Positions 1-7,985 of a DNA stretch of 64,000 bases are shown one piece after another; the stretch's first letter is position 1, and every line of letters starts with the position of its first letter. The stretch comes from Phycisphaeraceae bacterium (GTDB lineage Bacteria > Planctomycetota > Phycisphaerae > Phycisphaerales > SM1A02). The position numbers were made by a program, and so were the translations under genes. Location: contig SHAP01000004.1 of the NCBI GenBank assembly GCA_004213555.1, positions 124,001-188,000 of the forward strand. The letters are read 5' to 3'. The notes beneath the pieces are model-generated. The model was not told the origin of the DNA and did no database searches. It saw only the letters and a program-made list of their open reading frames with translations.

Positions 1-362
1 TGTTCGGGCGCCAGATGCGGCTCTCGTTCGGAGACCCGACGCATTTCGGACGTCACCGTGCCAAGTCGAGCATGTTCCAATTGGGTGATGGGAACAAAGC
101 CTTCTGGAGCAATGGCACGAATGGGCTCGGTTCCACGACCGTGTCCAAGGCAACCGTCGGGATGGGACTCAATGGACCAGCCATCAGGAAGAAAATCCCA
201 GGCCGTCTTGTCCGACGGCTCTGGCATGCCCGGAGTGTCCGGGCTGGAATAGGTTCGAGGGCCACCCACTTGGGGAGGGTTGGCAAAACAGCCTGGTGTG
301 GTCCCGGTGGGGACGGTGGCAGGGTCGGTGGCTCCAAGAAGCGGTGGGTTGGTGAGGTCCAT
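1..362 (-). CDS. thiC: ThiC, phosphomethylpyrimidine synthase (N-terminal part, runs off window)
   Basis: The first 120 codons of ThiC, the radical SAM enzyme that turns aminoimidazole ribotide into the thiamine pyrimidine HMP-P. The 3' part lies outside the window. Identification rests on the segment ITQLEHARLGTVTSEMRR followed by VSEREPHLAPE, which matches the ThiC signature (TQ..YAR.G..TPEM..VA.RE), and on the TPP riboswitch just upstream. The ATG at 362 has an AAAGGA Shine-Dalgarno 5 nt away (368-373). The roughly 90 residues before the signature are Pro/Gly/Thr-rich and look like the variable ThiC leader. The radical SAM cysteines are beyond the edge. The frame was translated by hand. 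Expression should fall when TPP is abundant. Confidence 0.85.
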   Translation of the reverse strand, partial: MDLTNPPLLGATDPATVPTGTTPGCFANPPQVGGPRTYSSPDTPGMPEPSDKTAWDFLPDGWSIESHPDGCLGHGRGTEPIRAIAPEGFVPITQLEHARLGTVTSEMRRVSEREPHLAPE

Positions 363-409
363 GGTGGTCCTTTGACACAAACAGAGGACGAGCCGATATG
401 ACGAAGGGC

Positions 410-485
410 ACGCATCCCTCCGCCGGCACGACCCGGATCAGGTGCAACGGGTTCTTCTCAGCGGAACAAACCGCGCCCCGTGCGT
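410..485 (-). promoter_or_regulatory. TPP riboswitch (THI element) in the thiC leader
   Basis: Read on the minus strand, the region holds the conserved TPP aptamer parts in order: GGGG in the 5' strand, CTGAGA, ACCTGATCCGGGT and GCCGGCGGAGGGA. The ends close with a P1 helix, ACGCA (481-485) pairing with TGCGT (410-414). It sits 47 nt upstream of the thiC start. No hairpin plus U-tract follows before the AAAGGA ribosome site at 368-373, so translational rather than transcriptional control is more likely. The aptamer call is strong; the mode of control is inferred. Confidence 0.95.
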
Positions 486-530
486 ACAGAAGGAGTATAG
501 GGAAGGGACGGACCGCGACGATACAAGGCT

Positions 531-1343
531 ATGCGCTTTGCCCGATTGGCTGGATTGCTCTTGGTGGGATGTGGAGGAATTGCCCCCATTGACGGCAGTG
601 ACCCCATGTCGCCAAAAGAGTTGGTTGATCCTCTTTTTGAAGCCTTTGCTGAGGATCCGGCCGAGTCCTTGCCCATCACTGGTCCGGTCAATTTGGACGT
701 TGACATCTTCCGCGGAGATGTCTTGGTGCGTCGAGCCGAAGGGCTTGAGTCCCCAAGATTGATCACCACCCGCCGGGCCGATTTTGGTGCCGGTCGATCC
801 GAGGATGGATTCTTGGCACTGGACGATGTCCAGATCAAGGCCCGAGTGGAGTCAGGACCCGAAGGTCCAATCTTGGTCATCAAAGCAACCAGTGGTCACC
901 CCGATGCCGCACAAATGCGAACCGATCTCGTCATTGAGCTGCCCGAACCCAGTGGGGTACGCGTTCGTTCTGGTTTCGGCCACATCGAGGTCCGAGGTTG
1001 CGTCGGTCCAATCGATGCCCTCACCAACGAAGGCAACGTGTTGGTGCGATCCCACCGACCTTTGCAAGGTGACGTGGCGGCAATTTCCAATCGCGGATCT
1101 GCGTTGGTGGCGGTACGAGGCGAGACCCAAGCCATGATCGACTTGGAAGCCATGGGAGGTGAGGCCAGAAGCCGCGTCTTGGGAGCAGGCCTCAAAATTT
1201 TGCCCGGGACCACTGCCAGCCGATTCAAAGGGGTCATGAACGACGGCACCTGGATGATTACTGTTCGTGCGACCGAGGCCAATGCGAGCTTCCACGCCAT
1301 CCCAAACCCAGAATTCACTGCGTTTCACTTTGACACCCCGTGA
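531..1343 (+). CDS. Lipoprotein with DUF4097-like adhesin repeats
   Basis: A 270-residue exported lipoprotein. A short hydrophobic leader ends in an LVGC lipobox (residues 11-14). The rest is beta-rich, with short strands separated by Gly/Asn turns (for example VRVRSGFGHIEVRG, then NEGNVLVRS and NRGSALVAV). This pattern resembles the DUF4097 putative adhesin beta-helix, where each strand pair compares one layer of the fold. No catalytic motif is visible. It is divergent from thiC and its stop codon overlaps the rlmE start (GTGA), so the two are probably co-transcribed. The domain name is by resemblance only. Confidence 0.7.
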   Translation: MRFARLAGLLLVGCGGIAPIDGSDPMSPKELVDPLFEAFAEDPAESLPITGPVNLDVDIFRGDVLVRRAEGLESPRLITTRRADFGAGRSEDGFLALDDVQIKARVESGPEGPILVIKATSGHPDAAQMRTDLVIELPEPSGVRVRSGFGHIEVRGCVGPIDALTNEGNVLVRSHRPLQGDVAAISNRGSALVAVRGETQAMIDLEAMGGEARSRVLGAGLKILPGTTASRFKGVMNDGTWMITVRATEANASFHAIPNPEFTAFHFDTP

Positions 1344-2026
1344 GCAGTGACCGCGAAGTCTGGGACCATTGGTACCGCCAAGCCCAAGCCCAAGGCTACC
1401 GCTCAAGGGCCGCTTTCAAACTGATCGACATCGATGACAAGCGAAAAGTCATTCGCAAAGGTGATCGCGTCTTGGATGCGGGCTGTGCGCCGGGGTCCTG
1501 GTGCGAAGTCGCTCTGCAAAGAGTGGGACCAGAAGGGGCCGTCGTGGGCATCGACCTGCAAACGGTGGAGTGGCGAGAAGCCCCTCCCAACTTGCGTCTG
1601 ATTGAAGGCGATTTCTTGGAAGCATCCGCAGAATCGCTGCTTGAAGGGATCGAAAGTCGGCGGCGAGGACCCATCCGATTTGATGTGGTCCTTTCAGACA
1701 TGATGGCGTACACGACTGGCTCGCAAGCCACCGACCACCACGCTTCCGCTCGGATTGTGGAACGGCTCTTGGCCACCCTGCCCGCGTTGCTCCGAGAAGG
1801 CGGGAATCTCGTGTACAAAATCTTCGAAGGGGAACGGTCGCCAGAACTTCTCCAAAAAACACGCGACTGCTTTGAAAAGGCCAAGCCCTACAAACCAGCC
1901 GCCAGTCGGGATGATTCCGTCGAGATCTTTGTGGTAGGCCACGGCTTCATCCCTGAAGCCGCCCCGGCCATGCCACCAGAACCCAAACGCGGACCCCCAT
2001 CACCTGGGCCAGGCTGGGGCCGTTGA
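1340..2026 (+). CDS. rlmE: RlmE/FtsJ-type ribosomal RNA 2'-O-methyltransferase
   Basis: A SAM-dependent methyltransferase expected to 2'-O-methylate the A-loop uridine (U2552 in E. coli numbering) of 23S rRNA during late 50S assembly. The SAM-binding motif DAGCAPGSW is at 46-54. The K-D-K-E catalytic tetrad of the RrmJ family is visible as K27 (SRAAFKL), D120 (VVLSDMM), K160 (LVYKIF) and E195 (DSVEIFVV). The 228-residue length is normal, with a Pro-rich tail of about 20 residues after the fold. It starts with GTG, overlapping the stop codon of the upstream lipoprotein by 4 nt. A hairpin terminator lies about 115 nt downstream. Confidence 0.93.
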   Translation: MSSDREVWDHWYRQAQAQGYRSRAAFKLIDIDDKRKVIRKGDRVLDAGCAPGSWCEVALQRVGPEGAVVGIDLQTVEWREAPPNLRLIEGDFLEASAESLLEGIESRRRGPIRFDVVLSDMMAYTTGSQATDHHASARIVERLLATLPALLREGGNLVYKIFEGERSPELLQKTRDCFEKAKPYKPAASRDDSVEIFVVGHGFIPEAAPAMPPEPKRGPPSPGPGWGR

Positions 2027-2141
2027 TTCTTGCGCGGCGCGCCATTTGCACGGAAGAACTTTGTCTTTTCTCCTCAAGCCAGCGTGTGAACGTTGGCAAT
2101 TGTCGGTAGGCTTCCGCGCACTCCGACTCCTTTCGCAACGG

Positions 2142-2177
2142 GGTACCGCAGGTGGAGCGGTACCTCGTTCTTTTTTT
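2142..2177 (+). terminator. Rho-independent terminator downstream of rlmE
   Basis: A perfect 8-bp stem, GGTACCGC (2142-2149) and GCGGTACC (2157-2164), closes a 7-nt loop. It is followed by a T-rich run (2168-2177, seven consecutive T at the end). It would end the lipoprotein-rlmE transcript. The rest of the 2027-2242 gap shows no gene. A weak GCCC/GGGC hairpin at about 2220-2237 could serve purQ from the other side but has no T-tract. Confidence 0.8.
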
Positions 2178-2242
2178 GGGGTCAGGTCGGCCTGCAACGC
2201 CATGAAAGATCGTGACAAGCCCTGTCTTTCGGGCCTTTGGGT

Positions 2243-2992
2243 TTAGCGCAACGCGGCTTGGGCATGCTCCACTGCCGCGCGGAACATGCGCTGCCCCGTG
2301 GTGGTGGTGGATGCAGGACGTCTGGTCCAGGAGGGATGCTGTGAGTGCCGCGTCCAACGTTCAGGGTGAGGCATCAAGCCCAACAACAATCCAGTGGGAT
2401 CGCAAATCCCTGCGATGGCATCGTCCGAGCCGTTGAAATTGTCCTGGTACCGCACCGCAACCTGGCGGTCGTCCACCAAGCCAGACACCGTCTCTGCACT
2501 GGCCACGAATCGACCTTCTCCATGAGCACTGGGCAATTCGTGCCCATCTTCGGCGGCGAGATCCTTCGTCCAAATGCATCGGCTGTCGGGGAAATCCACG
2601 CCCGTCCAGCGGTCCTCGAACCGACCTGAGACATTCGGAGCAAGGGCCACCTCGGGACGGGACGGAGCCGGCCCCGGGAGCAAGCCGCATTGCACGGCGG
2701 TTTGAAATCCGTTGCACGGGGCAATCATCGGCACGCCCCGGTCCAACAAGCGGGACAACACCGGAACGACCCGCTCGCGCATCAACGCGGCTTTGATTCT
2801 GCCGGCCGCAACCGCATCGCCATACGCGAAGCCGCCGGGAAGGCCGACGAGTTCCGCGCCATCAAGTGCTTCTGGCGCATCCAAAATGCTGTGCAATTGC
2901 ACCGTTTGGCAAGAGGCCCCGGCGTCTTCGAACGCTTGCGCCAATTCGAGATCGCAGTTGGTTCCTGAAGTCACAATCACCATGGCTTGCAT
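2243..2992 (-). CDS. purQ: Phosphoribosylformylglycinamidine synthase, glutaminase subunit PurQ
   Basis: The class I glutamine amidotransferase subunit that supplies ammonia to PurL in the fourth step of purine synthesis (FGAR to FGAM). Visible motifs are LPGGFAYGD, the nucleophile in APCNGFQ (Cys93) and the catalytic His/Glu in LMPHPER near residue 210. About 249 residues, slightly longer than the usual 220-230, with a tail after the PHPER motif. The ATG at 2992 is chosen because an AGGAGG site (3000-3005) lies 7 nt upstream; a TTG one codon earlier is less likely. That ribosome site overlaps the purL stop codon, so purQ is probably translationally coupled to purL. Confidence 0.95.
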   Translation of the reverse strand: MQAMVIVTSGTNCDLELAQAFEDAGASCQTVQLHSILDAPEALDGAELVGLPGGFAYGDAVAAGRIKAALMRERVVPVLSRLLDRGVPMIAPCNGFQTAVQCGLLPGPAPSRPEVALAPNVSGRFEDRWTGVDFPDSRCIWTKDLAAEDGHELPSAHGEGRFVASAETVSGLVDDRQVAVRYQDNFNGSDDAIAGICDPTGLLLGLMPHPERWTRHSQHPSWTRRPASTTTTGQRMFRAAVEHAQAALR

Positions 2993-3004
2993 CAACAGGC
3001 CTCC

Positions 3005-5914
3005 TCACCAATCCAGCGGCGCGAGCCAACGCTGCCGCAGTGCATCCAAACTCACTTCCAAGCCCAACGCGGAAACTCGAAGGACACCGTCTTCGTGAAC
3101 GCGACCAACCACAGCGTGGGGGACATCAGCCAAGACCGCAACCACAGCATCCACATGCTCCGGGGCTACCTCAAGGAGGTACCGACAAGGTGTTTCGGCA
3201 AATGCAGTCACCATGGGATTTCTTGAGTCTCCCGGCACGGCGTCAAGTTCAAGCTCAATTCCAAGTCGGCCCGCAAAGCCCATTTCTGCGGCCGCCACCA
3301 ACAGGCCACCTTCGCTCAAGTCGTGGGCAGAGCACACGCTTCCGGTGCGAATGGCCCGAGCGACCGCCTTGGCATTGGCGGGACCGGCCTGAAGATCCAG
3401 CAGAGGAATCTCTCCCGTGCCGCCCGGCAAGATTCCACCGGCCAATTCGGTCACATGCGCTCCACCAAGATCGGTGGCGGTGGTCCCCACCAACAACAAC
3501 ACATTCCCGGCCGATTTTGCGTCCATAGAAGTCACCAAGCGCTCGGCTTCGACCGGCGCAAACCCGCTGATCAAGAGCGTGGGCGGGATGCGAATCACAT
3601 CACCCTCTTCCGTCCGGAACTGGTTGTTCAAGGAATCCTTGCCCGAGATGAAAGGCGCCCCGTACGCCGTCGCTCCGTCGTAACACGCCAGCGACGCCCG
3701 GACCAATTCGCCCATGCGAACTTCGTCGTCACAGCCAGGCCAACAGAAATTGTCCAAGATGGCGATCCGTTCCGGATCGGCACCGGTGCAAACCAAATTC
3801 CGAACGCATTCGTCGATTGCCGCCAAGCCCATGCGATACGGATCCGCACACCAAGCGGTGGCCAACCCATTGGCAATGGCCAAACCACGTTCCGAGCCCG
3901 GGACCGGACGCACCACGGCGGCGTTGCCTGGCCCATCGGCATGGGGTCCCACCAATGGTTTGATCACCGAGCCCCCTTGCACTTCGTGGTCGTATTGCCG
4001 AATGATCCAGTGCTTGGAGGCAAGGTTCGGATGCCCCACCAATCCGGAAAGCAGATCGGCGGCATCAGGCTCGTGCCCCAGAGTTGGCGAAACAGGCGGT
4101 GTGGCAAACGTGGCCTCACGCTCGAGCCGTGGAATACCGTCGTGCAAGAATGACATGGGAAGACGGCCGACTTCTACGTCGTGGTGACGCAAGATCAATT
4201 CGCGATCTGGAGTGCCAAACACACCAAGGTCGCACCACTCCACATCATGCCGAGTGCAGATCTCTGCGAAGGCTTCGATGTTGTCTTCCGGAACCGCCAA
4301 GACCATGCGCTCTTGAGCTTCACTGATCCAGATTTCGGTGGGCGTCAGACCGTCGTATTTCAGCGGCGCGCGTTCCAACTGAACTTCGGCACCAAGCTCT
4401 TCACCCATCTCACCGATCGCACTCGAGAATCCACCAGCACCGCAATCGGTCATGGCACGGAACAAACATCCGGCGTCGTGGTCCCGTGCTTCAAGCAAAG
4501 CATCGAGGAATTTCTTCTCGACAATTGGATTTCCAATTTGCACCGCATGACTGAACTCATCTGCGTGGGTGTCAGACAATTCCGCCGAAGAGAATGTCGC
4601 GCCGTGGATGCCATCTCGGCCGGTGCGACCGCCCACCGCAATGATGCGGTCGCCTGGCTTGGGGTCACCATGCACAAAAGCACGAGGCATGACGCCAACC
4701 ACCCCGCAGAACACAAGCGGGTTGCCGACGTGCCGATCATCAAACCACACCCCCCCGTTCAACGTGGGGATGCCCATACGGTTGCCGTAGTCACGTACTC
4801 CGGCGACGACCTGTTGCAAGATGCGGCGCGGCGGAAGGCAGCCAGAAGGAACGTCGGTCAGATCAGGGTCCGCGACGCAGAAGACGTCGGTGGCGGCAAT
4901 GGGTTTGGCCCCAAGGCCTGTGCCTATGACATCGCGGATGCAACCACCGATTCCTGTTGCAGCACCGCCATACGGCTCAATGGCGCTGGGATGATTGTGG
5001 GTTTCGACTTTGAAGCACACCGCATGCTCGTCGTCAAAAGCCACCACGCCTGAATTGTCCACAAACACCGAAAGCAACCAATCGGCCCCCTCACTGATCA
5101 TGCGGTTGGTGGGCGCTGCCACCAGGTTGGCGAGCAGATTGTCGATGGTGTGCGAACCATCTTCGTTTTGGGTCACACCTTCGCGTTCGCCCGAAGGCAT
5201 CTCGCCTTCGTAACGCACCCGGCTCTTCAAGGTTTTGTGGACACAATGCTCGCTCCAAGTTTGGGCCAAGGTCTCCAACTCAATTTCACGAGGGTTGCGA
5301 CCCAGCTTTTGATAGCGGTCGCGGATCTCACGCATTTCCTCCAAGGAAAGGAACAAGTGGGCTTCACGCGACAGCTGCATCAACGCGGCGTCGTCAAGAC
5401 CAATCAACGCCACTTCACGGACTTCAAATTCACGAGCAGGGGCCACCCGGAACGCTTCCGGATGGTGCGGCGCAGCGTGAACTTCTTGAATGACTTCGTT
5501 CGCGAGGGCTCGGCGGGCCAGATCCGCAGCGGCGGCTGGCTCATGGGATGCAAAGTCGTAACGCGTGCCGGTGCGAACATTGGGCGAAGACCCCAACAAA
5601 CGATGCGCGGCAAATTCCACCGCCTCGGCTTCGGGATCGGTGACCCCAGGACGAGGATGCACCTCGATGACCGTTCCCGCGACTGGTGCAATGCCAACCA
5701 CCGCGGTTTCGGTGACAGGGTCGCACAACAGATCTTCGATCAAGCGATCAATGGCGGGTTGATCAAGATCCCCCTCCAAGAGATACACCGAGGCCACTTC
5801 GACGTACTCAGGGACCGGCAAACCAAGCGCTTGTGCTTCGGACCGCACGTGTCGGGCACGTGGATCTTGATCCGGTTGGAGGGATCGAACTTCAACGCGA
5901 TGCACTTGGGGCAT
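3005..5914 (-). CDS. purL: Phosphoribosylformylglycinamidine synthase PurL with fused N-terminal PurS-like domain
   Basis: The synthetase subunit that converts FGAR, ATP and glutamine-derived ammonia to FGAM. At 969 residues it lies between small PurL (about 740) and large PurL (about 1290). Residues 1-185 carry two PurS-like alpha/beta halves (MPQVHRVEVRSLQPDQDPR..., VREVALIGLDD...). The PurL core begins with LAQTWSEHCVHKTLKSR and continues with FKVETHNHPSAIEPYGGAATG, TDCGAGGFSSAIGEMGEE and ISGKDSLNNQ. No separate purS is seen here, so the fusion probably replaces it. The ATG at 5914 follows an AGGAG site. The open frame continues upstream to 6754, but that stretch overlaps rnhA and is unlike PurL. 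purQ follows directly. Confidence 0.94.
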   Translation of the reverse strand: MPQVHRVEVRSLQPDQDPRARHVRSEAQALGLPVPEYVEVASVYLLEGDLDQPAIDRLIEDLLCDPVTETAVVGIAPVAGTVIEVHPRPGVTDPEAEAVEFAAHRLLGSSPNVRTGTRYDFASHEPAAAADLARRALANEVIQEVHAAPHHPEAFRVAPAREFEVREVALIGLDDAALMQLSREAHLFLSLEEMREIRDRYQKLGRNPREIELETLAQTWSEHCVHKTLKSRVRYEGEMPSGEREGVTQNEDGSHTIDNLLANLVAAPTNRMISEGADWLLSVFVDNSGVVAFDDEHAVCFKVETHNHPSAIEPYGGAATGIGGCIRDVIGTGLGAKPIAATDVFCVADPDLTDVPSGCLPPRRILQQVVAGVRDYGNRMGIPTLNGGVWFDDRHVGNPLVFCGVVGVMPRAFVHGDPKPGDRIIAVGGRTGRDGIHGATFSSAELSDTHADEFSHAVQIGNPIVEKKFLDALLEARDHDAGCLFRAMTDCGAGGFSSAIGEMGEELGAEVQLERAPLKYDGLTPTEIWISEAQERMVLAVPEDNIEAFAEICTRHDVEWCDLGVFGTPDRELILRHHDVEVGRLPMSFLHDGIPRLEREATFATPPVSPTLGHEPDAADLLSGLVGHPNLASKHWIIRQYDHEVQGGSVIKPLVGPHADGPGNAAVVRPVPGSERGLAIANGLATAWCADPYRMGLAAIDECVRNLVCTGADPERIAILDNFCWPGCDDEVRMGELVRASLACYDGATAYGAPFISGKDSLNNQFRTEEGDVIRIPPTLLISGFAPVEAERLVTSMDAKSAGNVLLLVGTTATDLGGAHVTELAGGILPGGTGEIPLLDLQAGPANAKAVARAIRTGSVCSAHDLSEGGLLVAAAEMGFAGRLGIELELDAVPGDSRNPMVTAFAETPCRYLLEVAPEHVDAVVAVLADVPHAVVGRVHEDGVLRVSALGLEVSLDALRQRWLAPLDW

Positions 5915-5986
5915 GGGGGCTCCTGGAAGAAGCCAGAATCCTACGAAATCAAACAGATTCTTGGCGCGGCGTACACTGGATACACC

Positions 5987-6439
5987 ATGCAAGAAGTGCT
6001 TCTGTACACCGATGGTGCTTGTTCTGGAAACCCAGGCCCTGGAGGCTGGGCTTGGGTGCGTCTGGAAGGGGAAAGTCAGCAAGAAGCCAGCGGAGCCAAC
6101 ACTTCGACCACCAACCAACGTATGGAGCTTGCAGCGGCGGCGGAAGGGTTGGAATCCTTGACGGAACCTGCCAACGTGCGCTTGATCTCCGACAGCAAAT
6201 ACGTGGTTCAAGGTTTGAATGAATGGATGGACGGGTGGATCCAAAACGGTTGGCGCAACGCGTCCCGGAAACCCGTGGCCAATCAGGATCTGTGGCAACG
6301 CTTGCAAGCCCAACGAGAGCGGCATCAGCTCAGCGCGGAATGGACACGCGGGCATGCCGGCAACGCCCACAACGAACGTTGCGATCAACTGGCTGTGGCG
6401 GCCATTGAGCAACTTCGGGCCCGGGGAGAGACGTGTTGA
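5987..6439 (+). CDS. rnhA: Ribonuclease HI
   Basis: A 150-residue RNase H1 that removes RNA from RNA-DNA hybrids. All four metal-binding acids are present: D9 (YTDGACSGNPGPGG), E47 (QRMELAA), D69 (LISDSKYV) and D133 (NERCDQLA), with the mobile-loop His123 in TRGHAGNAHN. The basic handle region with Trp residues (WMDGWIQNGWRN) is also present. The length matches E. coli RnhA. The ATG at 5987 starts at the family-typical N-terminus. It is divergent from purL (72 bp apart), and its last codons overlap the start of the next gene. Confidence 0.97.
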   Translation: MQEVLLYTDGACSGNPGPGGWAWVRLEGESQQEASGANTSTTNQRMELAAAAEGLESLTEPANVRLISDSKYVVQGLNEWMDGWIQNGWRNASRKPVANQDLWQRLQAQRERHQLSAEWTRGHAGNAHNERCDQLAVAAIEQLRARGETC

Positions 6440-7464
6440 CTTTCTTTCATTTGGGAGTTGCCGGAACCACACTCGCGACGTTGCTCTGGGGGAGCCACCC
6501 TTGGCAAGACCCTCCGAGCGGTCCCCCGCTGACGTTCCGCATGGAAGGCACGGTGGCGTTTCGACCCGAGGACACCCCCAAAGATGAATTTGTGGTTTTT
6601 GGGGCGGGGCACGAAGTCCAAAGCACCTTGGACATCCCCTCACCACCTCCCGGCGGCCGCTTGCTGGTGGTGCTGGATGCCATCCCGATTCTTGGAGATG
6701 ATGGACTGCCGGTGGACAACTGGACCCGCCCCGCTCGAGTTGTTGCACAAACACCCTCGGGTGATTTGGAACTGATTCGCGCGATGACGGGTTATGGCGC
6801 GGGCGGACGCTTTGTGCAAGACATCACACCTCTTGCCCCGGCCCTTGGCCAACGCTGCAAACTCAAAGCGGCCTTGGCGGGATACCCCAAGGTGCCCACC
6901 TGGTCGCTGCGGGTCCAACTGGTCACCGAGGAGAAAGGCGCGGGGCACCGGAATCCAAAGTTTTGCCAGCCGCTGTGGCTTAAAGAAGTGATGCGTCCCA
7001 GCAGCTCCGTTTCCCAGACCGTCACCATCCCGGAAGGCGTGCGGGCGCCTCGAATCATCCTGCGGTCCACCGGTCATTCTGCCATCGGTTCGGCCTACCA
7101 CGAGTTTGTTTCGTTGACCCATGTGGTCCGCGTGGATGGTCAAGAGGTGGCCCGATTTCGACCTTGGCGAGAAGATGGCGGCACAACGAGACGCCTGAAT
7201 CCTTCCGCTGGCCGGCCAGATCCATCGAAACCCAACCTCCTCGCTTCCGATTTGGACCGGTCGGGCTGGGTCCCCGGACAAAAGGTGGAGCCCAGAATCC
7301 TTCCTTTGCCCGAATTAACCCCTGGCCTCCACACCGTGACCCTTGAGCTGCTGACAGCACCCCCCAAAATGGACCGGAATCAGCCCATCGAGGGGTACTG
7401 GATGCAATCGGCAGTGGTTGTGGCGGACGATGAAGTCCTTGCCCCATCGCCCGGGACCCGCTAG
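6433..7464 (+). CDS. Exported PNGase F-fold protein (catalytic Asp not conserved)
   Basis: A 343-residue protein with a hydrophobic N-terminus (residues 2-20) typical of export. Two beta-sandwich halves resemble peptide-N-glycosidase F. The N-terminal half has [13 protein letters not shown] then [11 protein letters not shown], like the WDRYANVYV and DVTDF segments of PNGase F. The C-terminal half has [17 protein letters not shown], then [15 protein letters not shown] and [13 protein letters not shown]. From memory of the Elizabethkingia enzyme, catalytic Asp60 (in EWDRY) falls on Thr98 here, while Glu206 falls on Glu224. A classical glycosidase activity is therefore doubtful. It starts with GTG at 6433 or TTG at 6436, overlapping rnhA, so translation is probably coupled. 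Confidence 0.65.
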   Translation: MLTFFHLGVAGTTLATLLWGSHPWQDPPSGPPLTFRMEGTVAFRPEDTPKDEFVVFGAGHEVQSTLDIPSPPPGGRLLVVLDAIPILGDDGLPVDNWTRPARVVAQTPSGDLELIRAMTGYGAGGRFVQDITPLAPALGQRCKLKAALAGYPKVPTWSLRVQLVTEEKGAGHRNPKFCQPLWLKEVMRPSSSVSQTVTIPEGVRAPRIILRSTGHSAIGSAYHEFVSLTHVVRVDGQEVARFRPWREDGGTTRRLNPSAGRPDPSKPNLLASDLDRSGWVPGQKVEPRILPLPELTPGLHTVTLELLTAPPKMDRNQPIEGYWMQSAVVVADDEVLAPSPGTR

Positions 7465-7508
7465 AATTGGCGACTCGCCCCATGACGGGGCAGCTCCCGA
7501 GATTTTCT

Positions 7509-7886
7509 ATGCCAACCACCAACCAACTCATCCGCCGTCCCCGCGAGCAGCAGTACTCCACTTCGAAGTCTCGTGACTTGAAGAACTGTCCTCAGCGTCG
7601 AGGCGTCTGCCTCCAAGTGCGGACCGTGACCCCCAAGAAGCCAAACTCCGCGCTTCGGAAGGTTTGTCGGGTCCGTCTTTCCAACGGCAACGAGGTGACG
7701 GCATACATCGGTGGCGAAGGCCACAACTTGCAAGAACACTCCATCGTGCTGGTGCGTGGCGGCCGGGTTCGTGACCTTCCAGGTGTGCGTTACCACGTGG
7801 TTCGCGGAGCCCTCGACACCTTGGGCGTCGACGCCCGACGCAACGGCCGCTCCAAGTACGGCGCGAAGAAGCCGAAGGCCAAGTAA
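7509..7886 (+). CDS. rpsL: 30S ribosomal protein S12
   Basis: A 125-residue S12, the decoding-centre protein. Typical segments are [30 protein letters not shown] (with the Lys associated with streptomycin sensitivity in other bacteria), [12 protein letters not shown] and [19 protein letters not shown], followed by the basic tail [11 protein letters not shown]. An in-frame ATG 14 codons upstream would add a non-family leader, so 7509 is chosen. A short GCCCC/GGGGC hairpin (7477-7491) lies in the leader. rpsG follows after a 99-nt structured spacer. Confidence 0.98.
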   Translation: MPTTNQLIRRPREQQYSTSKSRDLKNCPQRRGVCLQVRTVTPKKPNSALRKVCRVRLSNGNEVTAYIGGEGHNLQEHSIVLVRGGRVRDLPGVRYHVVRGALDTLGVDARRNGRSKYGAKKPKAK

Positions 7887-7925
7887 TCAATCCATTCTTT
7901 TTCATTTCCCTTCAAACACAAACTT

Positions 7926-7980
7926 GGGCCAGTAATCGCCACACGCGGCGGTGAACGACTTTGAAAGCAGGCCCGGAGGA
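7926..7980 (+). promoter_or_regulatory. Candidate S7-binding autoregulatory RNA in the rpsL-rpsG spacer
   Basis: The spacer folds with an outer stem GGGCC (7926-7930) and GGCCC (7970-7974) around an inner hairpin CGCC (7937-7940) and GGCG (7947-7950). The strings AGTAATCG (7931-7938) and GCGGTGAA with a following ACG (7947 onward) match the 16S rRNA helix 43 region (AGTAATCG ... CGGTGAATACG ... GGGCC), which is part of the S7 site. The rpsG ribosome site GGAGGA (7975-7980) abuts the closing stem. In E. coli, S7 is known to repress its own translation from the S12-S7 spacer. The match is visible; the regulatory role here is inferred. Confidence 0.6.
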
Positions 7981-7985
7981 CTCCA

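Noticed and set aside
2027-2242. Possible small RNA gene (SRP RNA or 6S) between rlmE and purQ
   Set aside because: The GGTCAGGTC-like string at about 2180 lacks the rest of the SRP core (GGAAGCAGCC), and no 6S-like fold is seen.
1947-2357. Minus-strand open frame of 136 codons between rlmE and purQ
   Set aside because: No family features, it overlaps both genes and includes the terminator hairpin.
5150-5986. In-frame upstream extension of rnhA
   Set aside because: It lies over purL, and RNase HI begins naturally at MQEVLLYTDG.
5915-6754. Long in-frame upstream extension of purL
   Set aside because: It overlaps rnhA and the PNGase F-fold gene on the other strand, is unlike PurL, and the ATG at 5914 has its own AGGAG site.
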